The notes beneath the pieces are model-generated. The model searched no databases, had not been told where the DNA came from, and saw only the letters and a list, made by a program, of their open reading frames with translations. A stretch of 64,000 nt of DNA from Mesorhizobium sp. (lineage in GTDB: Bacteria > Pseudomonadota > Alphaproteobacteria > Rhizobiales > Rhizobiaceae), in the NCBI RefSeq assembly GCF_024710845.1, contig NZ_JANJTZ010000056.1:1-64000 (forward strand), read 5' to 3'. The translations under genes and the position numbers were made by a program. Below, in pieces: positions 17,754-30,924 of the stretch; within the stretch, counting starts at the first letter, position 1, and every line of letters begins with the position of its first letter.

Positions 17754-18257
17754 TCAAATCGGCGGATGCAAGCGGGTATCCAGCGCGAAATCCTCCTGTG
17801 AGCGCAGCCGGTAGGTGCCGGCCGCACGGACCGGATCGAACAGGATGTTCCAGCTATGGTTGGACACAACGCTCGGGATCAGCACGAGGGCATGCTCGGC
17901 GAGAAGCGCATCGCCGAACCGCTGTTGGCCGGCACTAGGAATCCCAGGCCGCAGCCAGTTCGCGTTGGGGACATCCGACGCGACGACGATCCGGACGTCC
18001 GAAATATCCGTCACGTTTAGGCAAGTCAGCACGTGAGGAACCGTATCGAGGGTGCGGAACCCTTTATGAACTGCAACCTCGAGAATGGCGGTGGCGGGGT
18101 CGATCGACGCATAGACCGCCCGAACGCCCTTGCTGTTCCAGCGCCCACCGAACCTGAACGCGCCCTCGCCCGAGTCCCAGACCGAGGCAAACCGTTGATG
18201 ATCGAGTCGCCAGGCGACGATCTCACCGCTTCCGAGACGTCCCGGAAGCGGCGTCAT
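17754..18257 (-). CDS. RES-domain toxin
   Basis: A 167-residue RES-family protein. The conserved residues that name the family are in order: the R..HQRF and GRWNSKG segment at about residues 18-45, VYAS..PATAILEVAVH in the middle, and a late Ser/Asn (VSNHSWNILFDP). RES toxins studied elsewhere consume NAD+ by phosphorolysis or ADP-ribosylate targets. Start ATG 18257 overlaps the antitoxin stop (ATGA at 18254-18257), the usual coupling in this system. Its stop lies ten bases from the stop of the convergent SRPBCC gene. No truncation is apparent. Confidence 0.9.
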   Translation of the reverse strand: MTPLPGRLGSGEIVAWRLDHQRFASVWDSGEGAFRFGGRWNSKGVRAVYASIDPATAILEVAVHKGFRTLDTVPHVLTCLNVTDISDVRIVVASDVPNANWLRPGIPSAGQQRFGDALLAEHALVLIPSVVSNHSWNILFDPVRAAGTYRLRSQEDFALDTRLHPPI

Positions 18258-18739
18258 GCATAGACGCCGTATTCCAGCCGATCCAGAAACTCCTGGACGA
18301 GATCGGTCCCCGCCGCAGTCGCCAGAAGATCGATCGGGCGCCGCCCGTCCAGTCCGATGGCGGGCGCGATCATCCACCGTTCGGCTTCGGACTGAGAGCC
18401 GAGCACCGCAGACGCCTTCGTCAGGATACGAGCGAAGTTCCACGTACGGGAACTCTGTTCGGTGCTGAGAACGCGTCCTTCATCGGACTTGTGGCGCTGG
18501 AACGTGCGCTCGCTCATGCCGAAGGCGGCCTCGAAGGCGTCGGAGGCCTCGATCACCACCAGATGGCTCACGAGGTTGCTGAGCGCCGGGCTGGGGATAC
18601 CCTTGAGGATCATCTCATGCGCCTCGATCGGATTCGAGACCGCATGCTTGAGAACGGCCGGACCACCGAAAAGATCGACTACCCTGTCGAAATCGGTCGC
18701 AGGCATCGCCTCCAGGACCCTGACTGCTGCGGCTCTCAT
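18254..18739 (-). CDS. Xre/MbcA/ParS-type antitoxin of the RES system
   Basis: A 161-residue antitoxin with the arrangement of the MbcA/ParS/Xre group: an N-terminal Xre-like helix-turn-helix (about residues 45-95, centred on GMSERTFQRHK) and a C-terminal DUF2384-like toxin-binding segment (AERWMIAPAIGLDGRRPIDL, then a short tail ending in YGVYA). It should bind the RES toxin and repress the shared promoter through the dyad just upstream. It is the first gene of the pair and overlaps the toxin start by four bases. Confidence 0.88.
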   Translation of the reverse strand: MRAAAVRVLEAMPATDFDRVVDLFGGPAVLKHAVSNPIEAHEMILKGIPSPALSNLVSHLVVIEASDAFEAAFGMSERTFQRHKSDEGRVLSTEQSSRTWNFARILTKASAVLGSQSEAERWMIAPAIGLDGRRPIDLLATAAGTDLVQEFLDRLEYGVYA

Positions 18740-18747
18740 GCCTCTTC

Positions 18748-18791
18748 TCCGTCACTTGTCGCAAAACATACGACACGTGACGGAATATTCA
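18748..18791 (-). promoter_or_regulatory. Promoter and operator dyad of the RES toxin-antitoxin operon
   Basis: Reading the minus strand, TTGAAT (18791-18786) and TATGTT (18769-18764), spaced 16 bases, form a plausible -35/-10 pair. An imperfect 14-base inverted repeat, TCCGTCACTTGTCG at 18748-18761 against CGACACGTGACGGA at 18771-18784, matches at 13 of 14 positions and encloses the -10 box. It ends nine bases before the antitoxin ATG. Autorepression by the antitoxin is expected for this family; binding here is inferred. Confidence 0.75.
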
Positions 18792-18801
18792 AGGCAGAGG
18801 C

Positions 18802-22566
<3,765 letters not shown>

Positions 22567-22574
22567 GCTTCGTT

Positions 22575-23837
22575 CTACGCTCCGAGTCGTTCGATCATCG
22601 GCTGGGTGATCAGACACACGCCGCCTTCGGAGCGCCTGAAACGCTTCGCGTCAAGCTCCGGATCGAAGCCGACAGAAAGACCCTCCGGAATCTTCACGCC
22701 GCGGTCGATCACGACCTTGCGCAGGGTGGCGTTGCGGCTGACGACGCAATCCGGCAGCACCACCGCCTCTTCGAGCGCCGAGAACGAGTTCACCCGAACG
22801 CCGGTGAAGAGCAGGCTCTTGCGCAGCGCCGCGCCCGAGATGATGCAGTCGCCGGCGACCAGCGACGATACGGCCGTGCCCCGCCGGCCGTCCTCGTCGT
22901 GAACGAACTTGGCCGGCGGCTTGATCTCGGCATAGGTCCAGATCGGCCAGTCGCGATCGTAGATATCGAGCTCCGGCGTGACGTCGGTCAGGTCGATATT
23001 CGCCTCCCAATAGGCGTCGATCGTGCCGACGTCGCGCCAGTACGATTCGTTCTCCTGGTTGGAGCGCACGCAGGACTTGGCGAAGCGATGCGCCACCGCC
23101 TTTCCGTTGGTGACGATGTACGGAATGATGTCCTTGCCGAAATCGCGGCTGGAGTTGGGATCGGCCGCGTCGCGCCGCAACTGGTCCATCAGGAATTTTG
23201 TCTTGAAGACGTAGATCCCCATCGAGGCGAGCGCGAAATCCGGCTTGCCCGGAATGCCCGGAGGGTCGGCCGGCTTCTCGATGAAGGAGATGATGCAGTC
23301 CTTGTCGTCGACATGCATGACACCGAAGCCCGTCGCCTCCATGCGCGGCACTTCGAGGCAGCCAACGGTCACGTCGGCGTTCATGTCGACGTGCTGGCGC
23401 AGCATCAGCTCGTAATCCATCTTGTAGATGTGGTCGCCGGCCAGGATCACCATGAATTCGGGGCTGTAGGATTCGATGATGTCGATGTTCTGGAACACGG
23501 CGTCCGCTGTGCCTTCGTACCATTGTGTCTCGGACACGCGCTGGCTGGCCGGCAGGATGTCGAAGCTTTCGTTCCGCTCGGGCCGGAAGAAGTTCCAGCC
23601 GCGCTGCAAATGGCGGATCAACGAATGCGCCTTGTACTGCGTCGCCACGCCGATGCGGCGGATGCCCGAATTCAGCGCATTCGACAGCGCGAAATCGATG
23701 ATGCGCGTCTTGCCGCCGAAATAGACCGCCGGCTTGGCGCGCAAATCGGTCAGTTCCTTGAGGCGGCTACCGCGGCCGCCAGCAAGAACATAGGCCATGG
23801 CGTCACGCGCCAGCGGCTGGGTGCGTTTGTTCACCAT
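22575..23837 (-). CDS. glgC: Glucose-1-phosphate adenylyltransferase
   Basis: A 420-residue ADP-glucose pyrophosphorylase, the committed and usually allosterically controlled step of glycogen synthesis. The nucleotide-binding motif is [14 protein letters not shown], the catalytic region is [13 protein letters not shown], and [10 protein letters not shown] and the C-terminal left-handed beta-helix repeats are present. The N-terminal [13 protein letters not shown] agrees with alphaproteobacterial enzymes, which respond to fructose-6-phosphate and pyruvate (family knowledge). A strong ribosome site (GGGGAGGAG) precedes ATG 23837, and glgB ends 19 bases upstream. Confidence 0.96.
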   Translation of the reverse strand: MVNKRTQPLARDAMAYVLAGGRGSRLKELTDLRAKPAVYFGGKTRIIDFALSNALNSGIRRIGVATQYKAHSLIRHLQRGWNFFRPERNESFDILPASQRVSETQWYEGTADAVFQNIDIIESYSPEFMVILAGDHIYKMDYELMLRQHVDMNADVTVGCLEVPRMEATGFGVMHVDDKDCIISFIEKPADPPGIPGKPDFALASMGIYVFKTKFLMDQLRRDAADPNSSRDFGKDIIPYIVTNGKAVAHRFAKSCVRSNQENESYWRDVGTIDAYWEANIDLTDVTPELDIYDRDWPIWTYAEIKPPAKFVHDEDGRRGTAVSSLVAGDCIISGAALRKSLLFTGVRVNSFSALEEAVVLPDCVVSRNATLRKVVIDRGVKIPEGLSVGFDPELDAKRFRRSEGGVCLITQPMIERLGA

Positions 23838-23856
23838 TCACTCCTCCCCTTGTCCG

Positions 23857-26070
23857 TCATTGCGGATCGAACTCGAACATCAGCGTCGCCAGCGGCGGCA
23901 GTGTCACTTCCGCCGCCGTTCCTCCTCCGCCATCACGGGCGTTCACGCGCCCGAAGTTTCCTGCTCCGGTGCCGCCGTAGAAGCCTGCGTCGGTGTTCAT
24001 GATCTCCCGCCACTCGCCGGCGCGCGGCAGCGGGATGCGATAGTTCTGCCGCCGTACCGGCGTGAAATTGGCGATGACGGCGATCGGGTTCGCGCCCGGC
24101 GCCTGGCGCAGCCAGGCGAAGACCGAATTGGCGCGGTCGTCGGCGATGAGCCATGTAAACCCGTCCGGCTCGCAGTCGCGCGCGTGCAGCGCGGGCTTGG
24201 CGCGGTAGACATGGTTCAGGTCGCGCACGAGCTGGCGCATCCCCTCGTGCGAGCCGTGCTGCAACAACTGCCAGTCGAGCGCCTTGGCCTCGTTCCATTC
24301 GGCCCGCTGGGCGAATTCCTGCCCCATGAACAGGAGCTTCTTGCCAGGATAGCCCCACATGAAGCCGTAATAGGCGCGCAGGGTCGCGAACTTCTGCCAG
24401 TCGTCGCCGGCCATCTTGGTCAGAAGCGTGCCCTTGCCGTGCACGACCTCGTCATGGCTGAGCGGCAGGACGAAATTTTCCGAGAAGGCGTAGAGCAGGC
24501 CGAAGGTGATCTCGTCGTGGTGGTGCTTGCGATGCACCGGCTCGCGGGCGAGATAGGCCAGCGTGTCGTGCATAAAGCCCATATTCCACTTGAAGCCGAA
24601 GCCGAGTCCGCCGTCGTGGACCGGCTGCGAGACTTTCGGCCAGGAGGTCGATTCCTCGGCGATCGTCATCACTCCGGGATGGTGGCCGTAGACGGCCTTG
24701 TTCATGTCCCGCAGGAAGCTCACCGCCTCGAGGTTCTCGCGCCCGCCTTTCTCGTTGGGGATCCATTCGCCGGCCTTGCGCGAATAGTCGAGGTAGAGCA
24801 TCGAGGCGACCGCATCGACCCTGAGCCCGTCGAGATGGTATTTCTCCGCCCAGAACAGCGCATTGTTGACGAGGTAGGATTTCACCTCGCGGCGGCCGAA
24901 ATTGTAGATCGCCGTGTTCCAGTCGGGATGGAAGCCCTTGCGCGGATCGGCATGCTCGTAGAGCGCGGTGCCGTCGAACAGCGACAGCCCGTGCGCGTCA
25001 GTCGGGAAATGCGCCGGCACCCAGTCGAGGATGATGCCGATCCCAGCCCTGTGGGCGCCGTCGACGAAGCGGGCAAAACCCTCCGGCTCGCCGAAGCGCG
25101 CCGTCGGCGCATAGAGCCCGGTCGTCTGGTAGCCCCATGACGGATCGTAGGGATGCTCGGTAATCGGCATGAACTCGATATGGGTGAAGCCCATGTCGGC
25201 GACGTAGGGGATCAGCCGGTCGGCGAGTTCGTCCCAGGACAGGAACGTGCCGTCGTCGCGGCGCTGCCACGAGCCGGCATGGACCTCATAGGTCGAGATC
25301 GCCTGGCGGCGGATGTCCACGCTACGCCAGAACTCCCGATGCGCCGCGTCGCCCCATTCATGCGCCAAGGGTTTTTCGGTGACGGAGGCGGTCGCCGGCC
25401 GCAGTTCCGAACGGAAGGCGAAGGGATCGGCCTTGAGCGGCACCGGCTTCCCGTTCGCGGCAATGATCTCGAACTTGTAGGGCCGCCCGGCGCCGATATC
25501 CGGCACGAACACTTCCCAGATGCCGACGTCCTGGCGCAGACGCATGACGTGCCGCCGGCCGTCCCATTCGTTGAAGTCGCCGACCACGGAAACGCGTTTG
25601 GCATTCGGCGCCCAGACGGCGAAATGGACCCCGGCCGCCCCTTCGTGCTCGATCAGATGCGCGCCCAGCTTGTCGAAGAGCCTGAGATGAGAGCCTTCGG
25701 CGATGTAGTAATCGTCCATCGGACCCAGCACCGGGCCGAAGGAATAGGGGTCGGTGATCCACCACGCGCCGCCGCTGTTGGCGGCCCGGTATTTTACGGG
25801 CTGCCGGGTCTTCAGGCTGACCTCGCCTTCGAAGAAGCCGGCCTCACCCCTCGGCCGCAGCACGCCGCAGGGCGTTCCGTCGAGGGTGAACGCCTCGACC
25901 GAGCCGGCATGGGGGATGAAGCAGCGGGCGACGAAACCCTTGTCCCCGGGATGGACGCCGAGGACAGCGAACGGATCGCCGTGCGTGCCGGACACGATCG
26001 CATCGACGTCGCCGGCGGATGCGCCGCCGGCACCGGCCGGCGCCGCTGCCCTGGGGGTCCTCCTCGTCAT
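23857..26070 (-). CDS. glgB: 1,4-alpha-glucan branching enzyme
   Basis: A 737-residue GH13 branching enzyme that makes alpha-1,6 branch points. It has an extended N-terminus with a CBM48-like domain (about residues 110-220, AVWAPNAKRVSVVGDFNEWDG). The catalytic barrel has DWVPAHFP, GLRVDAVASMLYLDY (nucleophile Asp), TIAEESTSWP (Glu) and PLSHDEVVHGKG, and a C-terminal all-beta domain follows. The start at 26070 gives a typical length. It lies 55 bases after glgP and 19 bases before glgC in the same direction. Confidence 0.95.
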   Translation of the reverse strand: MTRRTPRAAAPAGAGGASAGDVDAIVSGTHGDPFAVLGVHPGDKGFVARCFIPHAGSVEAFTLDGTPCGVLRPRGEAGFFEGEVSLKTRQPVKYRAANSGGAWWITDPYSFGPVLGPMDDYYIAEGSHLRLFDKLGAHLIEHEGAAGVHFAVWAPNAKRVSVVGDFNEWDGRRHVMRLRQDVGIWEVFVPDIGAGRPYKFEIIAANGKPVPLKADPFAFRSELRPATASVTEKPLAHEWGDAAHREFWRSVDIRRQAISTYEVHAGSWQRRDDGTFLSWDELADRLIPYVADMGFTHIEFMPITEHPYDPSWGYQTTGLYAPTARFGEPEGFARFVDGAHRAGIGIILDWVPAHFPTDAHGLSLFDGTALYEHADPRKGFHPDWNTAIYNFGRREVKSYLVNNALFWAEKYHLDGLRVDAVASMLYLDYSRKAGEWIPNEKGGRENLEAVSFLRDMNKAVYGHHPGVMTIAEESTSWPKVSQPVHDGGLGFGFKWNMGFMHDTLAYLAREPVHRKHHHDEITFGLLYAFSENFVLPLSHDEVVHGKGTLLTKMAGDDWQKFATLRAYYGFMWGYPGKKLLFMGQEFAQRAEWNEAKALDWQLLQHGSHEGMRQLVRDLNHVYRAKPALHARDCEPDGFTWLIADDRANSVFAWLRQAPGANPIAVIANFTPVRRQNYRIPLPRAGEWREIMNTDAGFYGGTGAGNFGRVNARDGGGGTAAEVTLPPLATLMFEFDPQ

Positions 26071-26125
26071 CCGCTTCGCCTGCCCCCCTTACTCGGTATG
26101 CTACGCGCAGATCGTCGCTCCTCGA

Positions 26126-28594
26126 TCAAACGGGCACGTTCCAGATCTCCCGCGCATACTGCCTGATGGTGCGGTCGGACGAGAAGAAGGCCATCCGCGC
26201 GGTGTTGTGCACCGCCTTGGACAGCCATTGCGGGCTGTCGCGCCAGAGGTGGTCGACATCGCGCTGCGCCTTGCAGAACGCGTCGAAATCGGCGGCGACC
26301 ATGAACCAGTCGTGACCGTAGAGCCCGTCGACGAGATCGCGATAGCGCTCCGGATCGTCGGGCGAGAAGACGCCGGACGAGATCGCGGACAGCGCCTGCG
26401 ACAGTTCTGGCGAGGCCCCGATGATCTCGCGCGGGTTGTAGCCCCCCTTTCGGCGCGCCGCGACTTCCTGCGCCGTCAGGCCGAAGATGACGATGTTGTC
26501 GTCGCCGACGCATTCCTTGATCTCGACATTGGCGCCGTCGAGCGTGCCGATCGTGATCGCGCCGTTGAGCGCGAACTTCATGTTGCCCGTGCCCGACGCC
26601 TCGAGCCCCGCTGTCGAAATCTGCTCCGACAGGTCGGCCGAGGGCACCATGATCTCGGCCATCGAGACGTTGTAGTTCGGCAAAAAGACGATCTTGAGCA
26701 GCCCTCGCACCGACGGGTCGCTGTTGATGACGCGCGCAACATCGTTGGCGAGCTTTATGATCAGCTTGGCGTTGTGGTAGCTCGGCGCCGCCTTGCCGCC
26801 GAAGAGCTTCACCCGCGGCACCCAGTCCTTCTCCGGATTGCTGCGGATCTGGTCGTAGAGGGCGACGGCCTCCAGGATGTTCAGAAGCTGGCGCTTGTAT
26901 TCGTGGATGCGCTTGATCTGGATGTCGAACATCGCCGACGGGTCGATCCGCACGCCGGTGCGGTCATGCGCCAAAGCCGCCATGCGCACCTTGTTGGCGC
27001 GCTTCACCGCCGCGAACTTCTCGCGGAACGCGGCGTCGTCGGCGAATTTGTCGAGGTCCGAAATCTTCTCGATATCGTCGAGGAAAGCGTCGCCGATCGC
27101 CTCGCGCACCAGCGCTGTCAGCCCGGGATTTGCCTGCATCAACCAGCGGCGCGGCGTGATGCCGTTGGTCTTGTTGTTGATCCGGTCGGGGTAGAGCATG
27201 TGCAGGTCGTGGAACACGGTCTGCTTCATCAGGTCGGTGTGCAGCGCCGAGACGCCGTTGACGCTGTGGGAACCGGCAAAGGCGAGATTGCCCATGCGCA
27301 CGCGCCGCTCGCCATCCTCTCCGATCAGCGAGATCGAGCGGATATGGGCGTCGTCGAAGCCTTCCTTGGCGCGAGCCTCGTGCAGCAGCTGCGCGTTGAT
27401 CGCATAGACGATCTGCATGTGGCGCGGCAGGATCCGCTCGAACACCGTGACCGGCCAGCTTTCCAGCGCTTCGGGCAGCAGCGTGTGGTTGGTGTAGCCG
27501 AAGGTCCGCTTGGCGATGTCCCAGGACGTGTCGAAGTCGTGACCGTGCACGTCCATCAACAGGCGCATCAGCTCCGGCACCGCGATTGCCGGATGCGTGT
27601 CGTTCATGTGGATCGCAGCCTTGTCGGGCAGCGAGAGCAGGTCGCCGTATTGCGTCAGGTGGCGGTGGACGATGTCCTGAAGTGAAGCGGCCGAGAAGAA
27701 ATACTCCTGCCGCAGCCGTAGTTCCTGGCCTTCGATGTGCGAATCCGCCGGGTAGAGGACGCGGGTCAGCGCCTCGGCCATGTTGCTCTCGCGCAGCGCG
27801 CCGATATGGTCGCCGGCGTTGAACGCGGCGAGACCGATCGGGTCGACCGGCAATGCCGACCAGAGCCGCAGCGTGTTGACGCGCGCGCCCTTCCAGCCGA
27901 CCACCGGCGTGTCGTAGGCGACGGCGATAACGCTGTTGCTGGGCTTCCAGACGTGGCGCTCCAGCCGGCCCTTGGCGTCGGTTTGGGACTGGACCGTGCC
28001 GCCGAAGCCGATCTCGATCGAACGTTCGCGGCGTTCGAACTCCCACGGATTGCCGTGGTCGAGCCAGGTTTCGGGCAGTTCGACCTGCCAGCCGTCCGAG
28101 AATTCCTGCCGGAACAGGCCGTGGACATAGCGGATGCCGTAGCCGTGGGCGGGCACGCCGACGGTCGCCATGCTTTCCATGAAACAGGCCGCCAGGCGTC
28201 CGAGGCCGCCATTGCCGAGTGCTGCGTCCGGTTCGAGGGCGGCGATGGTCTCGATGTCGACGCCGAGAGACGCCAGCGCCTTGCGCATGTCGTCGAGCAT
28301 GCCGATGTTGGAGAAAGCGTCGCGCATCAGCCGGCCGATGAGGAACTCCATCGACAGGTAGTAGACCCGCTTCGCCTTGGTGTCGTAGGCGGCCTTGGTG
28401 GATTCGATCCAGCGCTCGATGACGCGGTCGCGCACCACCTGGATCGACGCGGTCAGCCAGTCGTGCCGGGTCGCCACCGACGCGTTCTTGCCGATGCGAT
28501 AGGTCAGGCAGTTGAGGACTTCCTTGGCGAGGTCCGCCGGATCGCTGCTCTTCAGGGAAGGTCTGGGAAGTTCGGTCGTCATCGCCCGGTTCAT
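26126..28594 (-). CDS. glgP: Glycogen/starch/alpha-glucan phosphorylase
   Basis: An 822-residue GT35 phosphorylase that releases glucose-1-phosphate from glycogen chain ends using PLP. The substrate and phosphate regions are NGGLGRLAACFMES, HMNDTHPA and NGITPRRWL. The PLP-lysine region EASGTGNMKFALNGA is intact. The start is placed at ATG 28594 with a GAGG site six bases upstream; ATG 28582 is an alternative. Further upstream in-frame sequence to 28747 lacks family similarity and overlaps the intergenic space. It is the first gene of the glgP-glgB-glgC-glgA-pgm transcription unit, so breakdown and synthesis genes are co-ordered. Confidence 0.95.
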   Translation of the reverse strand: MNRAMTTELPRPSLKSSDPADLAKEVLNCLTYRIGKNASVATRHDWLTASIQVVRDRVIERWIESTKAAYDTKAKRVYYLSMEFLIGRLMRDAFSNIGMLDDMRKALASLGVDIETIAALEPDAALGNGGLGRLAACFMESMATVGVPAHGYGIRYVHGLFRQEFSDGWQVELPETWLDHGNPWEFERRERSIEIGFGGTVQSQTDAKGRLERHVWKPSNSVIAVAYDTPVVGWKGARVNTLRLWSALPVDPIGLAAFNAGDHIGALRESNMAEALTRVLYPADSHIEGQELRLRQEYFFSAASLQDIVHRHLTQYGDLLSLPDKAAIHMNDTHPAIAVPELMRLLMDVHGHDFDTSWDIAKRTFGYTNHTLLPEALESWPVTVFERILPRHMQIVYAINAQLLHEARAKEGFDDAHIRSISLIGEDGERRVRMGNLAFAGSHSVNGVSALHTDLMKQTVFHDLHMLYPDRINNKTNGITPRRWLMQANPGLTALVREAIGDAFLDDIEKISDLDKFADDAAFREKFAAVKRANKVRMAALAHDRTGVRIDPSAMFDIQIKRIHEYKRQLLNILEAVALYDQIRSNPEKDWVPRVKLFGGKAAPSYHNAKLIIKLANDVARVINSDPSVRGLLKIVFLPNYNVSMAEIMVPSADLSEQISTAGLEASGTGNMKFALNGAITIGTLDGANVEIKECVGDDNIVIFGLTAQEVAARRKGGYNPREIIGASPELSQALSAISSGVFSPDDPERYRDLVDGLYGHDWFMVAADFDAFCKAQRDVDHLWRDSPQWLSKAVHNTARMAFFSSDRTIRQYAREIWNVPV

Positions 28595-28743
28595 CGTCGC
28601 CCTCGTGTCGGAAACGGCGGACCCCTCGGCCGCCTGCCGCTCCAGGTTTCCTTCACTCCTCCCGACAGCCATGCTAGCCGCGAAAATCGGGAACACAAAC
28701 GGTATTCTTCGGCGCGGATTGCAGGGCGCCGAAGATTGTTGCG

Positions 28744-29526
28744 TCACGCGGCCAGCGCCTCCTGCGGCGGCGCCTTGGCGCCGGTCATGAAGGCGACCGC
28801 GTCGGACATCGTGTAGTCCTTCGGGTTGATGACGCAGAGCCGGCGGCCGAGCCGGTGGATGTGGATGCGGTCGGCCACTTCGAAGACATGCGGCATGTTG
28901 TGCGAGATGAGCACGATCGGCACACCGCGCCGGCGCACGTCGAGGATCAGCTCCAGCACGCGACGCGATTCCTTGACGCCGAGTGCGGCCGTAGGCTCGT
29001 CCATGATGATGACCTTCGAGCCGAAGGCTGCGGCGCGCGCCACCGCCACGCCCTGGCGCTGGCCGCCCGACAGCGTCTCCACCGCCTGGCCGATGTTCTG
29101 GATCGTCATCAGGCCGAGTTCGGTGAGCTTGTCGCGGGCGCGCTTTTCCATCGCCGGCCGGTCGAGCATGCGCAGCCAGTCGCCCATGAAGCCGGGTTTG
29201 CGGATCTCGCGGCCGAGGAACATGTTGTCGGCGATCGACAGCGCAGGCGACAATGCGAGGTTCTGGTAGACCGTCTCGATGCCGGCGGCGCGCGCCTCCA
29301 TCGGCGACTTGAAGGCGATCGGCTGGCCGTCGAGGTGGATCTCGCCTTCATCCGGCGTCACCGCGCCGGAGATCGCCTTGATCAGCGAGGATTTCCCCGC
29401 CCCGTTGTCGCCGATCACGGCGAGGATTTCGCCGTGATGCAGGTCGAAGTCGGCTTGGTCGAGGGCGGTCACGCGCCCATAGCGCTTTACCAGCCCGCGT
29501 GCGGTGAGGATTGGTGCTCCAGACAT
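28744..29526 (-). CDS. frcA: Sugar ABC transporter ATP-binding protein, fructose FrcA type
   Basis: A 260-residue single-ATPase-domain protein with Walker A GDNGAGKSSLIK at about residue 37, signature LSGGQRQGVAVARA, and Walker B KVIIMDEPTAALG. This is half the length of the double ATPases (RbsA/XylG) but normal for FrcA-type fructose/ribose importers of rhizobia. It energises FrcC at the membrane. ATG 29526 shares one base with the frcC stop (TGATG), so translation is coupled. Assignment to fructose rests on the neighbouring kinase and repressor. Confidence 0.88.
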   Translation of the reverse strand: MSGAPILTARGLVKRYGRVTALDQADFDLHHGEILAVIGDNGAGKSSLIKAISGAVTPDEGEIHLDGQPIAFKSPMEARAAGIETVYQNLALSPALSIADNMFLGREIRKPGFMGDWLRMLDRPAMEKRARDKLTELGLMTIQNIGQAVETLSGGQRQGVAVARAAAFGSKVIIMDEPTAALGVKESRRVLELILDVRRRGVPIVLISHNMPHVFEVADRIHIHRLGRRLCVINPKDYTMSDAVAFMTGAKAPPQEALAA

Positions 29527-30608
29527 CAGCCTGCTACCTTTCTGATCCACTGGTCGATGGCGACCGCCGCGATGATGAGCACGCCGATCAGCAGGTAGGT
29601 CCACTGCGGATCCGTGCCCCAGAGCCTGAGGCCGAGCGAGAACACGCCGACGATCAGCGCGCCGAACAGCATGCCGAGGATCGAGCCGCGCCCGCCGAAC
29701 AGCGAGATGCCGCCGATGACGACCGCAGTGATCGATTCGATGTTGGCGAACTGGCCCGCGGTCGGCGACACCGAGCCCAGCCGTCCGATAAGCGCCCAGC
29801 CGGCCAGCGCGCAGATCAGGCCGGAGATGACGTAGACCGAGACCAGCATCGGCTTGACCCGCACGCCGGCGAGTTCGGCCGAGTCCGGATCGTCGCCGAT
29901 CGCATAGAGATGCCGGCCATAGGCGGTGTGATTGAGGATGTACCAGAGCACCATCACGAGAACGACCATCGTCACGACGCCCAAGGTGAAGACGGCGCTG
30001 CCGATCTTGAAGCTCGTGCCGAACAATTGCAGCAGCGGCGCTTGCGCCTCGAGGTCCTGGCTGCGGATGGTCTCGTTGGCCGAGTAAAGGAAGTTCGTCG
30101 CGAGGATGATCTGCCAGGTGCCGAGCGTGACGATGAAGGGCGGCAGCTTCCAGTAGGCGACCAGCACGCCGTTGACCCATCCGCACAGGGCGCCGACGGC
30201 GAATCCGCAGAGCACGGCAATCGACGGCGGAAGCCCGTAGCGGAAGGCGAACTGGCCCATTACGACCGACGACAGAACCATGATGGCTCCGACCGAAAGG
30301 TCGATGCCGGCGGTGAGGATCACCAGGGTCTGCGCCGCACCGACGATGCCGACGATCGCCACCTGCTGCAGGATCAGCGTCATCGTGAAGGCGGAGAAGA
30401 ACTTCGACCCGAGGATGATGCCGAAGGCGGCGAGCGACAGCACGAGCACGATCAGCGGCACCGCCGCCGGATTGCCGTGCAGGAAGTGCTGTGCCTTCTG
30501 CAGTGGACCGCGGTCATGCCCGTCGAACGAGGCGACGGTCTTGGCGCTGTCGACCAGTACTTTCTCGAATTCCTGTGACGGCTGCGAAGCCGGTGCCGTA
30601 TCGGCCAT
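29526..30608 (-). CDS. frcC: Sugar ABC transporter permease, fructose FrcC type
   Basis: A 360-residue integral membrane permease of the ribose/fructose (CUT2) class. About eight to ten hydrophobic helices start near residue 45 after a polar N-terminal extension. The family motif ILTAGIDLSVGAIM is in the first third, and YAIGDDPDSAELAGVRV, the cytoplasmic coupling loop, is near residue 240. It imports a monosaccharide together with FrcA and the periplasmic FrcB. It is downstream of frcB, separated by 316 bases that hold a palindromic repeat. Confidence 0.9.
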   Translation of the reverse strand: MADTAPASQPSQEFEKVLVDSAKTVASFDGHDRGPLQKAQHFLHGNPAAVPLIVLVLSLAAFGIILGSKFFSAFTMTLILQQVAIVGIVGAAQTLVILTAGIDLSVGAIMVLSSVVMGQFAFRYGLPPSIAVLCGFAVGALCGWVNGVLVAYWKLPPFIVTLGTWQIILATNFLYSANETIRSQDLEAQAPLLQLFGTSFKIGSAVFTLGVVTMVVLVMVLWYILNHTAYGRHLYAIGDDPDSAELAGVRVKPMLVSVYVISGLICALAGWALIGRLGSVSPTAGQFANIESITAVVIGGISLFGGRGSILGMLFGALIVGVFSLGLRLWGTDPQWTYLLIGVLIIAAVAIDQWIRKVAG

Positions 30609-30760
30609 CTTGGCCTCCTCCCTTGAAGCCGCCCCGTAAGCCGGGCGATCGGCTTCCCTCGGACTGACTACGCCGCCCGAGGGAGCTTTTCAGTGATGGT
30701 CTGCCTCGCGGCGCCGGGAATCAAGTCCGGCGCTGTCTGGCGCGGGTTTAGCTGCCTGCG

Positions 30761-30811
30761 CCCCTTCTCCCCTCGGGGAGAAGGTGGCCGCGAAGCGGCC
30801 GGATGAGGGGG
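30761..30811 (-). repeat. Palindromic intergenic repeat of rhizobial type between frcB and frcC
   Basis: The 316-base frcB-frcC gap (30609-30924) contains two consecutive perfect hairpins: CCTTCTCCCC-TC-GGGGAGAAGG at 30763-30784 and GGCCGC-GAA-GCGGCC at 30786-30800, followed by GGATGAGGGGG. From general knowledge, this mosaic is a common dispersed element in rhizobial genomes (RIME-like). No gene was seen in the rest of the gap, which is GC-rich and includes a second weak dyad (CCCGGGGCCCGC region). As transcribed, the structure would lie just after frcB and could make frcB mRNA more abundant than frcCA mRNA. Confidence 0.75.
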
Positions 30812-30924
30812 CAGTCCGCTCCACCGCTGCCCGGCCCGGGGCCCGCTGCCTGCGGCAGCTCCCGGGCGTTCGAACCCTTTCGCCGTGCCACCGGCACGGC
30901 GAATTCGCTACGCGAACCGGGTTC

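Noticed and set aside
23797-25140. Long plus-strand frames opposite glgB and glgC.
   Set aside because: Complementary shadows of conserved glycogen genes; no ribosome sites and no recognisable domains.
30820-30924. A small gene in the frcB-frcC gap.
   Set aside because: Short frames there lack a ribosome site and coincide with hairpin repeats.
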